Part shown: positions 27,497 to 36,803 of the stretch, one piece after another | Position numbering within the stretch: position 1 is the first letter of the stretch | How the letters are laid out: every line of letters begins with the position of its first letter | From: Frigidibacter mobilis | GTDB taxonomy: Bacteria > Pseudomonadota > Alphaproteobacteria > Rhodobacterales > Rhodobacteraceae | Reading direction: 5' to 3' | NCBI RefSeq assembly: GCF_001620265.1 | Contig: NZ_CP012661.1 | Location: 1,798,001 to 1,862,000 of the forward strand | Length of the DNA: 64,000 nucleotides | Notes under the pieces: generated by a model | Told to the model about the DNA's origin: nothing | The model's input: only the letters and a program-made list of their open reading frames with translations | The model's database searches: none | Position numbers and translations under genes: made by a program

Positions 27497-28084
27497 TCAG
27501 AGCGATTCGGCATTCAGCGCGACGGTGATCGCGCCGATCGCTTGCCCGCTGGCCGGATCGGTGACGGTCATCGACACCTGCGCCTGGTAGGTCTGGGTGG
27601 ACTCGTCCAGTTCTATCGCGCCCAGATGCACCGCCCCCGGGCCGTTGGGAAAGGTCGCGGTGAACTTCTCTTCATCGCCCTGCCAGTAATCCGAGGTGAT
27701 CCCCGACGAGGCGACGTTGAGCCCAAGCGCATCCATCACGAACACTTCGGTGATGATCCCGCCAGCCCCCTGCACCTGTGCGCGCAGGAAGTCCGATGCG
27801 GCATTTTTCAGAACCGGGGTGATCGTGGGGGTCTGTGCCGCGCCGACTTCGGCACGCCAGGCCAGGTCCAGGGCAAGCACACCCTCTGGCGTCAGCGCGG
27901 AATGGGCGGTATTGGCCGCATGGATCGCGCCGATCAGCACCGGATCCTGCACCCAGGCCGCGACCTCGGTTTCGGCATAGGCCCTGAGCCGCGCTTCGAT
28001 CTCGGCGGCGATGGCCGGCGAGGTGGTGGCGGGCAGGACTGCGGCGGCGAGCGCGAAGGCAGCAGCGGCAAAGCGGCTTGGCAT
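27497..28084 (-). CDS. Secreted single-Cache-like sensor protein
   Basis: 195 residues, with an N-terminal signal peptide ending TTSPAIAAE and no membrane helix afterwards. The middle section (ITEVFVMDALGLNVASSGIT, DYWQGDEEKF) and the C-terminal TDPASGQAIGAITVALN follow the pattern of Cache/PDC sensor domains: long helix, FVMDxxG strand, WQGDE loop. It is 68 bases upstream of the chemoreceptor gene on the same strand, so it may be a soluble ligand-binding partner. Family call is by pattern only. Confidence 0.7.
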   Translation of the reverse strand: MPSRFAAAAFALAAAVLPATTSPAIAAEIEARLRAYAETEVAAWVQDPVLIGAIHAANTAHSALTPEGVLALDLAWRAEVGAAQTPTITPVLKNAASDFLRAQVQGAGGIITEVFVMDALGLNVASSGITSDYWQGDEEKFTATFPNGPGAVHLGAIELDESTQTYQAQVSMTVTDPASGQAIGAITVALNAESL

Positions 28085-28226
28085 GAACTCTCTCTCCCTG
28101 TTGCGGCGCGGAAGGGCGCCGGATCCATCAGATGGAGGGCAAGGTAGGGCTCACGGGTTTCGCGTTGCTTAACCGCGAACCGCTGGATCGGATTTTAATC
28201 ATAGCGGAAATTCGCCGCGGTGAGGC

Positions 28227-28976
28227 TCAGCCAAGCGTCGCCAGCGCCGGGAAGGTCTCCAGCAGCCACCACGAGAACTGCGAGAATCCGCCCGTCAGCA
28301 TCAGGAGGCCGATGGTCCAGAGCAGCAGGCCCATGATCCGCTCTATCTGCTCCATATGCCGCTTGAAGAAGGCCATTGCCCCGGTCAGCCGCGGGAAGAA
28401 GGCGGCGACCAGCAGGAACGGGATGCCAAGCCCAAGCGCATAGATCGCCAGCAGCGCGGTGCCGCGCACCAGGCTGGCATCCTGCGCGGCAAGGCTGAGG
28501 ATCAGGCCAAGCTGCGGGCCGATGCAGGGTGTCCAGCCGAATGCGAAGGCCAGCCCCAGCACATAGGCGCCAAGCGCCGAGCCGCCGCGGTCGCCCGCAT
28601 CCATCCGCGCCTCGCGCAGCAGCAGCGGGATGCGGATCACGCCCAGGAAATGCGCGCCGAACACCATGACCATGATCCCGGCGGCGGCATTGAACCAGCT
28701 CTGGTTCTGCAGGAAGAACCGTCCGAAGACCGAGGCGGTGAAGCCGAGGAACAGGAAGACCGTCGACAGGCCAAGCACGAAGAAGGTCGCTGCCAGCAGG
28801 GCCTTGCGGCTGGCGCTGCCGCGGCCGAGATCGGCCATGCCGATACCGCCCATATAGGCCAGGTAGGGTGGCACGATCGGCAGCACGCAGGGCGACAGGA
28901 ACGAGAGCAGCCCCGCGACCAGGGCGACGGTGGCGGCGGGCAGGAAGCTGGCGTCGATGAGGTCAATTCCGAACAT
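28227..28976 (-). CDS. ccdA: Cytochrome c biogenesis protein CcdA
   Basis: 249-residue membrane protein that passes electrons from cytosolic thioredoxin to periplasmic thiol proteins for cytochrome c maturation. About six hydrophobic helices; the two redox cysteines are in LSPCVLPIVPPY and GWTPCIGPQLG. Length is right for the short CcdA (not full DsbD). Divergent from the TusA-like gene. Confidence 0.92.
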   Translation of the reverse strand: MFGIDLIDASFLPAATVALVAGLLSFLSPCVLPIVPPYLAYMGGIGMADLGRGSASRKALLAATFFVLGLSTVFLFLGFTASVFGRFFLQNQSWFNAAAGIMVMVFGAHFLGVIRIPLLLREARMDAGDRGGSALGAYVLGLAFAFGWTPCIGPQLGLILSLAAQDASLVRGTALLAIYALGLGIPFLLVAAFFPRLTGAMAFFKRHMEQIERIMGLLLWTIGLLMLTGGFSQFSWWLLETFPALATLG

Positions 28977-29068
28977 GCCAAGGGCTTAGCCGATCCGCCG
29001 CGCCCCGTCACGCGGCATCCCATCACTTCGCCGTGGACAAATCGCCCCACGACGCCTAACCCGCGTGA

Positions 29069-29296
29069 ATGGAGATCGCGCTGGAAATCGACGCGCGCGG
29101 GCTGCTCTGCCCGCTGCCGGTGCTGAAGGTCCGCAAGGCGCTGCTTGGTCTGCCGCCGGGCGCGGTGCTGCGGCTCTGGGCCAGCGATCCGATGGCCCGC
29201 ATCGACATCCCGCATTTCTGCGCCGAGGCCGGGCATGAGTTGCTGGCGGCCGAGGATGCTGGGGGCGGGCAGGTCTTCACGATCCGGCGGGGGTGA
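29069..29296 (+). CDS. TusA-family sulfurtransferase
   Basis: 75 residues with the CPLPVLK motif (Cys14) of SirA/TusA proteins. TusA relays persulfide sulfur in tRNA 2-thiolation and molybdenum-cofactor pathways; small TusA-like proteins also serve other thiol routes, so the acceptor is uncertain. Divergent from ccdA by about 90 bases. The start has only a weak ribosome binding site. Confidence 0.85.
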   Translation: MEIALEIDARGLLCPLPVLKVRKALLGLPPGAVLRLWASDPMARIDIPHFCAEAGHELLAAEDAGGGQVFTIRRG

Positions 29297-29373
29297 GGGG
29301 GCCGCGCCCCAGGGCAGAGGCGGGGATGCCTTGGTCCGAACGTTCGCTGCGCGCAGGAAGCTGCCGGTGCCCG

Positions 29374-29772
29374 TCAGGCGGTCGGGCTGTAGTTCGGGTA
29401 CACACAGGCAAGTTTGTGGCCATCCGGATCGAACAGGTAGGCTACATAGAAGTCTGGCCCGTAGGCTTCGCGTGTGCCCGGTGCACCTGCGTCGCGGCCA
29501 CCATTCATTATCCCGGCTGCGTGAAACTCGCGGACCTGCGCCGCACTGGCCGCCCGAAACGCACACATGGTTCCGTTGCCCGCATTTGCCGCTTGTCCGT
29601 CGAACGGCGTGCAAAGGCAGAAGCTAAAGCCCGCGTCGTAGTCGAAGCCCCAACCGGCCCATCCATCCGCCCAATCCGGCAGCCTCGGTTGCCCCAGACT
29701 CGCAAAGATCGCGTCGTAGAAAACGACCGCGCGTGGAAGATCGTTTGTTCCGAGTGTCGTGTAGAGAAGCAT
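29374..29772 (-). CDS. VOC (glyoxalase/bleomycin-resistance fold) family protein
   Basis: 132 residues with the paired beta-alpha-beta-beta-beta modules of the vicinal oxygen chelate superfamily: LYTTLGTNDLPRAVVFYD at the start, and FDPDGHKLACVYPNY at the end. No specific enzymatic signature. Base composition is lower in GC than its surroundings, suggesting acquisition. Isolated between the TusA-like gene and rne. Confidence 0.8.
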   Translation of the reverse strand: MLLYTTLGTNDLPRAVVFYDAIFASLGQPRLPDWADGWAGWGFDYDAGFSFCLCTPFDGQAANAGNGTMCAFRAASAAQVREFHAAGIMNGGRDAGAPGTREAYGPDFYVAYLFDPDGHKLACVYPNYSPTA

Positions 29773-29959
29773 GGCGAATATTCCGGCAGAAGGTATCTCT
29801 GATCCTTGGCGACATCATAGGGGTTGGTAGAACATCAAGCGACCCCGGCGGAGTCCTCGCGCGGCACTCCTGGCAGCGATGCGTCCGCAAAGCCGTGGCT
29901 TTGACAATCGCCTGTACCCCTCCCACATGGCCGCCAAAGCTCCTGCCCCCCAAACGACA

Positions 29960-29985
29960 AGCGCCGGACCCGAGGGTCCGGCGCT
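29960..29985 (-). terminator. Terminator of rne
   Basis: An 11-bp stem, AGCGCCGGACC with GGTCCGGCGCT, with a four-base loop, 29 bases after the rne stop on the minus strand. The T run behind it is poor (TGTCGTTTGG). Confidence 0.65.
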
Positions 29986-30013
29986 GTGCCGTCATGTCCG
30001 TGTGCGGGGGCGC

Positions 30014-32773
30014 CTAGCGCGACCACCAGCCGCGGCGCTTGGGCTTGCCACCGTCGGCCTCGGCTTCAGCCGCAGCCGGCTCGGGAGCGGCTTGCGGCGC
30101 AGGCTCCGGCGCCGTCACCGGGGCCATCGCCTCGACCAACTCCGCCCCGGCGGCCAGATCGGCCTCGGGCTCGGCCGGGGCGCGGGTTTCGCCGGCGGCG
30201 TCACCGGCCTCTGCCACAGGGGCCGAGGCCGGGGTCTCATCGACCGCTGCCTTCTTCGCCCGCGGCTTGGCCGGAGCGCGGGTGCGCTTGGGCTTGGGCG
30301 CTTCCGGGGCGGGGGTCGATTCTGCTGCAGCTGCAGCTGCTGCTTCCAGCGCGACGCCGGCCTTGGCGCGCGGCTTGCGAGTGCGGGTCTTCTTCTTGGG
30401 CGCCTCGGCTTCCGCCTCGGGGGCTTCGGCGTCCGGCGCGGCCGCTTCCGGCTCTGCCACGGCATCCGCTACCATTGCGCTTTCCGGCGCCTCGGTTGCG
30501 GAGACGGCCTCGGTCTCCGTGTCGTCGCCGTCCTCCTCGCCCTCGTCGTCACCCTGATCCGAACCGGCCTCGGTCCCGGCATCCACGCCGTTGCCATTGC
30601 CGTTCTTCTTCTTCCGCCGGCGCCGGCGCTTCTTCTTGGGACCGCGCTCGCCTTCCGCCTCGGGGGCCGCGGCCTCGGGCGCTGCTGAAACCGCAGCCGG
30701 ATCCGCCACGGCGGTCTCGGCCTCGTCTTCTTCGGCCAGGTCCAGCGCGGCCTCTTCCTCGTCCAGATCCGCCATCAGCGCCGCATCGGTGGCCGATACC
30801 ACCTGCGACAGCGACTCGGGCACGTTGCGGATCGCGGTCTTGAACTTCTCGACCACAAAATCGGGGCTGACGAGCGAGGGATCCGCCTCGACCCGCACCG
30901 ACATGCCATAGCGCGCTTCGATCTGCGCCACATGCTCGCGTTTCTGGTTCATCAGGAAGTTGACTACCGCCACCGGCGCGCGCAGCAGAACCTCGCGCGA
31001 GCGTTTGCGGGTGCCCTCTTCCTCGATCGCCCGCAGGATCGACAGCGCAAGGCTGTCATCCGAGCGGATGATCCCGGTGCCGTGGCAATGCGGGCAGGGC
31101 TGGGTGGTGCTTTCCAGCATACCCGGCCGCAGCCGCTGCCGGCTCATCTCCAGCAGGCCGAATCCCGAGATGCGGCCGACCTGGATGCGGGCGCGGTCGG
31201 TCTTCAGCTTGTCCTTCAGCTTCTTCTCGACGGCGGCGTTGTTGCGCCGCTCTTCCATGTCGATGAAGTCGATGACGATCAGCCCGGCAAGGTCGCGCAG
31301 GCGCAGCTGGCGGGCGATTTCCTCGGCCGCCTCGCTGTTGGTCTTCAGCGCCGTTTCCTCGATCGAGCCTTCCTTGGTGGCCCGGCCCGAGTTCACGTCG
31401 ATGGCGACCAGCGCCTCGGTGATGCCGATCACGATGTAGCCGCCGGATTTCAGCTGCACCACCGGGTTGAACATTCCCGACAGGTAGCCTTCGACCTGGT
31501 AGCGCGCGAACAGCGGCTGCGGTTCGGCATAGCGTTTCACCGCCCCGGCATGGGTCGGCATAATCATCTTCATGAAGTCCTTGGCGGTGCGATAGCCGCG
31601 CTCGCCCTCGACGATGACCTCGTCGATGTCCTTGGAGTACAGATCGCGGATCGACCGCTTGATGAGGTCGCCTTCCTCGTAGATCGGGGCGGGGGCGATG
31701 GATTTCAGCGTCAGGTCGCGGATCTGCTCCCACAGGCGCAAGAGGTATTCATAGTCGCGCCGGATCTCGGTCTTGGTGCGCTGGCTGCCCGCGGTGCGGA
31801 TAATGAGGCCCGCGCCTTCCGGGACCTCGATCTCGCCGGCGATTTCCTTGAGCTTCTTGCGGTCGGCGGCGTTGGTGATCTTGCGGGAAATGCCGCCACC
31901 GCGCGCGGTGTTCGGCATCAGCACGCAATAGCGGCCGGCAAGCGAGAGATAGGTGGTCAGCGCGGCGCCCTTGTTGCCACGCTCTTCCTTGACGACCTGC
32001 ACCAGCAGGATCTGCCGGACCTTGACCACTTCCTGGATCTTGTAGCGGCGTGGGCGCGGTTTGCGCGGGCTGCGGATTTCCTCGGCCACGTCCTCTTCGG
32101 CGATGGACTCGATCTCGTCATCGGTGTCCGCCGCATGGTCGGCGGCCACATATGGCTCGTCGGCCTCGGGCTCGGATTCCGCGGCATTCTCCGCGTCTTC
32201 CACAGTTTCGGCCTGAGAGGCGGCGCGCCCTCCCCGGCGGCGACCGCCGCGCTGCGAGGCCGGGCGGGCATTCGCCGCATCCTCTGCCGTGGAGTCGCCG
32301 CCCATGCTTTCGGGGGCCATGTCCTCGGGAGCGTCCTCATCGTCCGACAGGTCGACGATATCCATGTTGCCGATCTCGTCGCCGCTGGTCACGGCGTCGT
32401 CGGACCGGGCCGATTGGGCCTTGGGCTGGCTGCGGCTCTGGCGCTTGCGGGCACGGGCGGCGTCTTCGGCCTCCTGCGCTTCGGCAAAGGCGCGTTCCTC
32501 GGCCAGCAGCGCCTGACGGTCGGCCAGCGGGATCTGGTAGTAATCCGGGTGGATTTCCGAGAAGGCGAGGAAACCATGCCGGTTCCCGCCGTAATCGACG
32601 AAAGCCGCCTGCAGCGAGGGTTCGACCCGCGTTACCTTTGCCAGGTAGATGTTGCCAGCCAGCTGGCGCTTGTTGACCGTTTCAAAGTCGAACTCTTCAA
32701 CCTTGTTTCCGTCCACCACGACAACGCGGGTCTCTTCCGCGTGTGTGGCATCGATGAGCATCTTCTGTGCCAT
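30014..32773 (-). CDS. rne: Ribonuclease E
   Basis: Endoribonuclease for mRNA decay and rRNA/tRNA processing, 919 residues. An S1 domain begins near residue 35, but is interrupted by an acidic, low-complexity insertion (about residues 85-215), a feature of alphaproteobacterial RNase E. The catalytic core carries AIDVNSGRAT and the zinc-link TQPCPHCHGTGI. The C-terminal 280 residues are disordered, rich in Ala, Pro and Glu, with a basic KKKRRRRRKKK patch, presumably the degradosome scaffold. Start ATG 32773 gives the standard MAQKMLIDATHAEETRV; GTG 32791 is possible. Confidence 0.94.
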   Translation of the reverse strand: MAQKMLIDATHAEETRVVVVDGNKVEEFDFETVNKRQLAGNIYLAKVTRVEPSLQAAFVDYGGNRHGFLAFSEIHPDYYQIPLADRQALLAEERAFAEAQEAEDAARARKRQSRSQPKAQSARSDDAVTSGDEIGNMDIVDLSDDEDAPEDMAPESMGGDSTAEDAANARPASQRGGRRRGGRAASQAETVEDAENAAESEPEADEPYVAADHAADTDDEIESIAEEDVAEEIRSPRKPRPRRYKIQEVVKVRQILLVQVVKEERGNKGAALTTYLSLAGRYCVLMPNTARGGGISRKITNAADRKKLKEIAGEIEVPEGAGLIIRTAGSQRTKTEIRRDYEYLLRLWEQIRDLTLKSIAPAPIYEEGDLIKRSIRDLYSKDIDEVIVEGERGYRTAKDFMKMIMPTHAGAVKRYAEPQPLFARYQVEGYLSGMFNPVVQLKSGGYIVIGITEALVAIDVNSGRATKEGSIEETALKTNSEAAEEIARQLRLRDLAGLIVIDFIDMEERRNNAAVEKKLKDKLKTDRARIQVGRISGFGLLEMSRQRLRPGMLESTTQPCPHCHGTGIIRSDDSLALSILRAIEEEGTRKRSREVLLRAPVAVVNFLMNQKREHVAQIEARYGMSVRVEADPSLVSPDFVVEKFKTAIRNVPESLSQVVSATDAALMADLDEEEAALDLAEEDEAETAVADPAAVSAAPEAAAPEAEGERGPKKKRRRRRKKKNGNGNGVDAGTEAGSDQGDDEGEEDGDDTETEAVSATEAPESAMVADAVAEPEAAAPDAEAPEAEAEAPKKKTRTRKPRAKAGVALEAAAAAAAESTPAPEAPKPKRTRAPAKPRAKKAAVDETPASAPVAEAGDAAGETRAPAEPEADLAAGAELVEAMAPVTAPEPAPQAAPEPAAAEAEADGGKPKRRGWWSR

Positions 32774-33225
32774 TGTATCCGTATCTCGCACGGCAAGCCC
32801 CCCACGCGGCCAGTGGCCGGGCAGAAGAGTTGACGCATATTTTCATTGAAGCGTTGCGCACGGAGGAAGACGCGGCTGCAGGGGCGACACTTGGCCTGCC
32901 TCTGTCCTGCCTGATCGTCTTCGCGCGCTGCATCGCGGTTCTTGTCCCGGCAGCCCGAGGGCGGCCTTTGAATTGGCCCCTTCGGCAACAGCCGTCAGGA
33001 CGAATGAGCGGCCTTTCGGCCCAATCGATCCAACCACGCGGCTCAAGCCCTTGTCGGGGGCTGATCGCCGGGGGTGGCAGCGAAACTGATGGATCGGCGG
33101 CGCGACGGGCGCGGTCCGACCGATAATTTCAACTGTAACGGGGAACCGCGCGGAAATACAATCGGTTTTTCGGGTGGCCGCGGGCCGCGGGCGGCAGCGC
33201 CCTGCGCCGGCCCAGACCGGCAGGT
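32774..33225. other. Long rne upstream region
   Basis: About 450 bases upstream of rne and downstream of the zinc-ribbon gene, with no credible gene; a plus-strand 119-codon frame lacks any protein features. It includes a GGCC-GAAA-GGCC-type hairpin near 33010-33025. A long 5' untranslated leader would fit rne autoregulation as known in E. coli, but no conserved element is recognisable. Confidence 0.45.
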
Positions 33226-33417
33226 CTAGACCAGCGAGAGTGCCGTAAGCCCGAGAACCCCGATCACGATGACCGGAGACAGCAGAACCAGACGATAGAT
33301 CACACTTTGATATGGTGGCTTGATGGCATGGCAACGCCCGCAATGGTCGCCCGCCAAACGCATTTTGTGGCCGCACTCATGACACCGGAACACACGCAAA
33401 GGTTTTCTTGGCAACAT
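33226..33417 (-). CDS. Small zinc-ribbon membrane protein
   Basis: 63 residues. The N-terminal half holds two knuckles, CHECGHKMR and CGRCH, which should bind zinc; the C-terminal half is a single membrane helix (LVLLSPVIVIGVLGLTALSL). ATG at 33417 follows AGGGG with 8-base spacing; the longest frame extends to 33477. The composition and layout look like a real protein, but I do not recognise a named family. Confidence 0.65.
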   Translation of the reverse strand: MLPRKPLRVFRCHECGHKMRLAGDHCGRCHAIKPPYQSVIYRLVLLSPVIVIGVLGLTALSLV

Positions 33418-33606
33418 AGCTGTACCCCTAGCGGAGACACTCCTCCCTGCCAGGTATCTTATGCTACGTTGCAGCATTACGCTACAGGGCTGCCGCCTCT
33501 CGAAAGATATGTTGCCCGGCGCAAAGAGCGGGCCTCAGGACTGCGGCCGGCCAGTGGCCCGGGCATGGCGCGTGCTTGGCCCAGGCCGCCGGCGATCAGC
33601 GGGCTG

Positions 33607-34938
33607 TCACAGATAGTCCGACCGGCTCAGCGCATATTTCGCCATCTTCTCGTTCAGCGTGCGCCGCGGCAGGCACAGCTCGTCCATCACCGCGGTGATG
33701 GATCCCTTGTGTCGGCGCATGGTGTTGTCGATCAGCATCTTCTCGAAGCTTTCGACATATTCCTTCAGCGGCTTGCCCTCGGTGCTGATCGTCGGGCCCG
33801 CCGCCTCGTTCTCGGTCATCAGCAGCGAGGCGATGGAGCCCGAACCACGGCGGTTCTGCAGCACCGCGCGCTCTGCCACGTTGATGAGCTGGCGCACATT
33901 GCCCGGCCAGGGCGCCTGCAGCAGCTGCGCCGCCTCCTGCGCGGTGATCGCCGGCGCCTCGCAGCCGTATTCCTCGGCGAACTGTTCCGTCATGCGGGTG
34001 AACAGCGTCAGGATATCCTCGCCGCGGCTGCGCAAGGGGGGCAGGGTGATCTTCAGCGCCGACAGCCGGTAATAGAGGTCGGGGCGCAGCGCATCTTCCA
34101 CGGTGCGGCCCTGCTGGTGATCGTTGCAGATCGCCACGATCCGGGTTTCCGCGGGCGTGCCCTGATCGTTGATGAAGGTCAGCAGCCGCGCCTGCAGGCC
34201 CTGGCTCAACGCCTCGACATCCTCCAGCAGCACGGTGCCGCCGCGCGCCTCCTCGACCAGCGGCAAGGGCCCGCCTTCCTCGACCGGGCCGAACAGCCGC
34301 GCCGCCAGCACATCCTCGGAATAGGCCGCACAGGACAGCGAGGCGAACTTCTTGCCCGCCCGCGGCCCCACCGCATGCAGCGCATGGGCGACCAGCGTCT
34401 TGCCGGTGCCGGTCTCGCCGTCGATCAGCACATGGCCGTCGGCCTGGCCCAGATCGAGGATATCCTCGCGCAGCCGGTCCATCGCGGCGCTGGCGCCGAT
34501 CAGCTTCTGCATGATGCCGGTGCCGTCCGACAGTTCCTTGCGCAGCGCCCGCGCATCCAGCGTCATCCGCCGCGCCTGGGTGGCGCGCTTGGCCAGCTCT
34601 GTCATCCGGTCGGGGTTGAACGGCTTCTCCAGGAAGTCCCAGGCCCCCAGCCGCATCGCCTCCACCGCCATCGGCACATCGCCATGCCCGGTAATCATGA
34701 TGACCGGCAGCCCCGAATCCTGGCTCATCAGGCGCTTGAGGAACACCATCCCGTCCATGCCCGGCATCTTGATGTCGGACACCACGACCCCCGGCCAGTC
34801 AGGGCCGATGGCCTTCAGCGCGTCCTCGGCGCAGGCGAATGTTTCGGTGTCAAAGCCCGACAGCGCCAGCCACTGGCTGATCGACTGCCGCATGTCCTGT
34901 TCGTCATCGACGATAGCGACCTTCATGGTGCGTGCCAT
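33607..34938 (-). CDS. dctD: DctD-like response regulator lacking the GAFTGA loop
   Basis: 443 residues: receiver domain (phosphoacceptor Asp in VVVSDIKMPGMDG), AAA+ domain with Walker A GETGTGKT, and a C-terminal helix-turn-helix (ITAVMDELCLPRRTLNEKM). The layout and dctB partner identify the C4-dicarboxylate regulator, but where the sigma-54-contacting GAFTGA loop should follow the ELFG-like segment, the protein reads ARLFGPVEEGGPLPLVEE. Walker B is also altered (LLEDVE instead of LDEIE-like). It may therefore not activate sigma-54 RNA polymerase. GGAGTAAG precedes the ATG. Confidence 0.88.
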   Translation of the reverse strand: MARTMKVAIVDDEQDMRQSISQWLALSGFDTETFACAEDALKAIGPDWPGVVVSDIKMPGMDGMVFLKRLMSQDSGLPVIMITGHGDVPMAVEAMRLGAWDFLEKPFNPDRMTELAKRATQARRMTLDARALRKELSDGTGIMQKLIGASAAMDRLREDILDLGQADGHVLIDGETGTGKTLVAHALHAVGPRAGKKFASLSCAAYSEDVLAARLFGPVEEGGPLPLVEEARGGTVLLEDVEALSQGLQARLLTFINDQGTPAETRIVAICNDHQQGRTVEDALRPDLYYRLSALKITLPPLRSRGEDILTLFTRMTEQFAEEYGCEAPAITAQEAAQLLQAPWPGNVRQLINVAERAVLQNRRGSGSIASLLMTENEAAGPTISTEGKPLKEYVESFEKMLIDNTMRRHKGSITAVMDELCLPRRTLNEKMAKYALSRSDYL

Positions 34939-34983
34939 TTTTGTTCTTACTCCGCTTGGTCGTTCTCTATGGTCACGCCCGGC

Positions 34984-36756
34984 CTATTCGGCCGCGCGCG
35001 CCTCGTTCCCCAATATGGGCAGCTGCATCTCGAATACAGCCCCGCCACCCGGGGCATTGCGGGCGGTCAACCGTCCGCCCAGGTCCTTCATGATCCCCGA
35101 ACTGATCGCCAGCCCTAGCCCGACCCCATCGCCGGGCTTCTTGGTCGTCCAGAACGGTTCGAACAACTTGTCCAGTTCGGTGATCCCGTGGCCATTGTCG
35201 CGCACGCTCAGCCGCGCGGTCTCGCCCGTCGCCAGCAAGATCTCGATCTGCGGGTCACGGGTCTCGCGGATTGCGTCAAGCGCATTGCGCAAAAGGTTGA
35301 TGATGACCTGTTCCAGCCGGATCCGGTCTGCCATTACCATCACCGCGCCGCGTGGTACCGTCCGCACGATCCTGACCGCCCGCGTGCGCAGCTGCGGCTC
35401 CATCATCGTCAGCGCCGAGGACAGGCACAGCCGCAGGTCAACCGGCTCGAACGCCTCGCCGCCCTTGCGCGCATAGGATTTGAGCTGCCGGGTGATCGCG
35501 CCCATCCGCTCGATCAGGTCGTCGATGCGCTGGAAGGAGGACATCGCTTCGGCCGGGCGGTCACGCTGCAGCAGCAGCCGCGCCCCCGCCAGATAGGTCT
35601 TCATCGCCGCGAGTGGCTGGTTCAGCTCATGGCTCACCGCTGCTGACATCTCGCCAAGCGCGGCCAGCTTCGAGGATTGCGCCAGTGTCTGTTCGGCCAC
35701 CGCCAGATCCTTCTGCGCCTTTTCGCGCTCTGCGATTTCCCGTTGCAAACGCGCGTTCAGCTGCCGCAGTTCCGCAGATTCGCGCTGGAACAGCCGGGTC
35801 TGGAACCGCGCCCGCCGCGACAGCTGGTAGAAGGCCAGTGCCATCAGGATCGCAAATCCCATGATTTCCAGCGCCAGCACCGCATTTACCCGCTCGCGGA
35901 TCGAATCGTAGGTCGAGAAGGAGGTGATCCGCCAGCCACGGAACGGCACCCGGCTGTCGATGCGCATCACCGCCTCGCCCTGCACATAGGCGTCGGGCGG
36001 CTCGTTGGCCCAGTCCGCCGTCGCCTGCAGCGCCCGCCGGATCGCCGAGGGGGCAGAGCGCACGGTCAGCGCCTCGGCCATCGTCAGCCCGCGCCAGCGC
36101 GGCTCTGTCGCCAGGATGATCCGCCCCTCGCTGTCTGTCACTGCGATCGCATCGGCGATCACCGACCAGCTGCGCTCGAACTTCGACAGGTCCACCCCGA
36201 CCAGGATTACCCCCACCACCTGGTTTTCCAGCAACACCGATCGGGAATAGGTGAACTCGAACCCGCCGCTGCTGCGCTCGGTCACCGTGAACACCGTATC
36301 TTTGGACCGCAGGCCGGCAATGAAATGCGGCGCTTGCGACAGGTTGCTGCCCAGCTGGTTGCGGTCGGTCGCCGCCACCACCCGCCCGTGGACATCCAGC
36401 AGCAGGATCGAGGCCGCGCCGATTTCCTTTTGCGCCGAGATCAGCCGGGCCGAGGTCAGCGCGTAATTCCCGATATCCAGCGCCGTGATAAGCGCCGGGT
36501 CGCGCGCCAGCAGCAAGGGCACGACCGAGTTGCGCTGCAGTTCGGACAGGATGTTCCCGGTATAAAGTGCAACCCGCACCTCGGCCCGGTTACGGGTGGT
36601 CTCGGAAAAGCGCGTCGTCAACCAGGCATTGGTAATCCAGATCACCGTGACCGCCAGCGCGACGATCCCCGCCACCACTCCGCGCAACCACCACGCACTG
36701 CGCCGTCCGGCAGGGGCCGGGGGCGGGGCAGGGGCTGGAATGTCGGTCAGGCTCAT
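34984..36756 (-). CDS. dctB: C4-dicarboxylate sensor histidine kinase DctB
   Basis: 590 residues: two membrane helices enclosing a large periplasmic double-Cache sensor (about residues 50-290), a cytoplasmic coiled coil, a HisKA domain with the phosphorylated His in AVSHELNQPLAAMKTYL, and a HATPase domain (NLLRNALDA, DNGHGI, GLGLAIS). The SHELNQPL box is typical of the DctB/HPK4 family. ATG at 36756 trims 12 residues. It is 45 bases upstream of dctD in one operon; no dctA or dctPQM transporter is in the window. Confidence 0.9.
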   Translation of the reverse strand: MSLTDIPAPAPPPAPAGRRSAWWLRGVVAGIVALAVTVIWITNAWLTTRFSETTRNRAEVRVALYTGNILSELQRNSVVPLLLARDPALITALDIGNYALTSARLISAQKEIGAASILLLDVHGRVVAATDRNQLGSNLSQAPHFIAGLRSKDTVFTVTERSSGGFEFTYSRSVLLENQVVGVILVGVDLSKFERSWSVIADAIAVTDSEGRIILATEPRWRGLTMAEALTVRSAPSAIRRALQATADWANEPPDAYVQGEAVMRIDSRVPFRGWRITSFSTYDSIRERVNAVLALEIMGFAILMALAFYQLSRRARFQTRLFQRESAELRQLNARLQREIAEREKAQKDLAVAEQTLAQSSKLAALGEMSAAVSHELNQPLAAMKTYLAGARLLLQRDRPAEAMSSFQRIDDLIERMGAITRQLKSYARKGGEAFEPVDLRLCLSSALTMMEPQLRTRAVRIVRTVPRGAVMVMADRIRLEQVIINLLRNALDAIRETRDPQIEILLATGETARLSVRDNGHGITELDKLFEPFWTTKKPGDGVGLGLAISSGIMKDLGGRLTARNAPGGGAVFEMQLPILGNEARAAE

Positions 36757-36803
36757 GCCGGCGACTTTACGCAGCGGGCCGCCTCGCCTCAAGCCGGCGT
36801 CGA

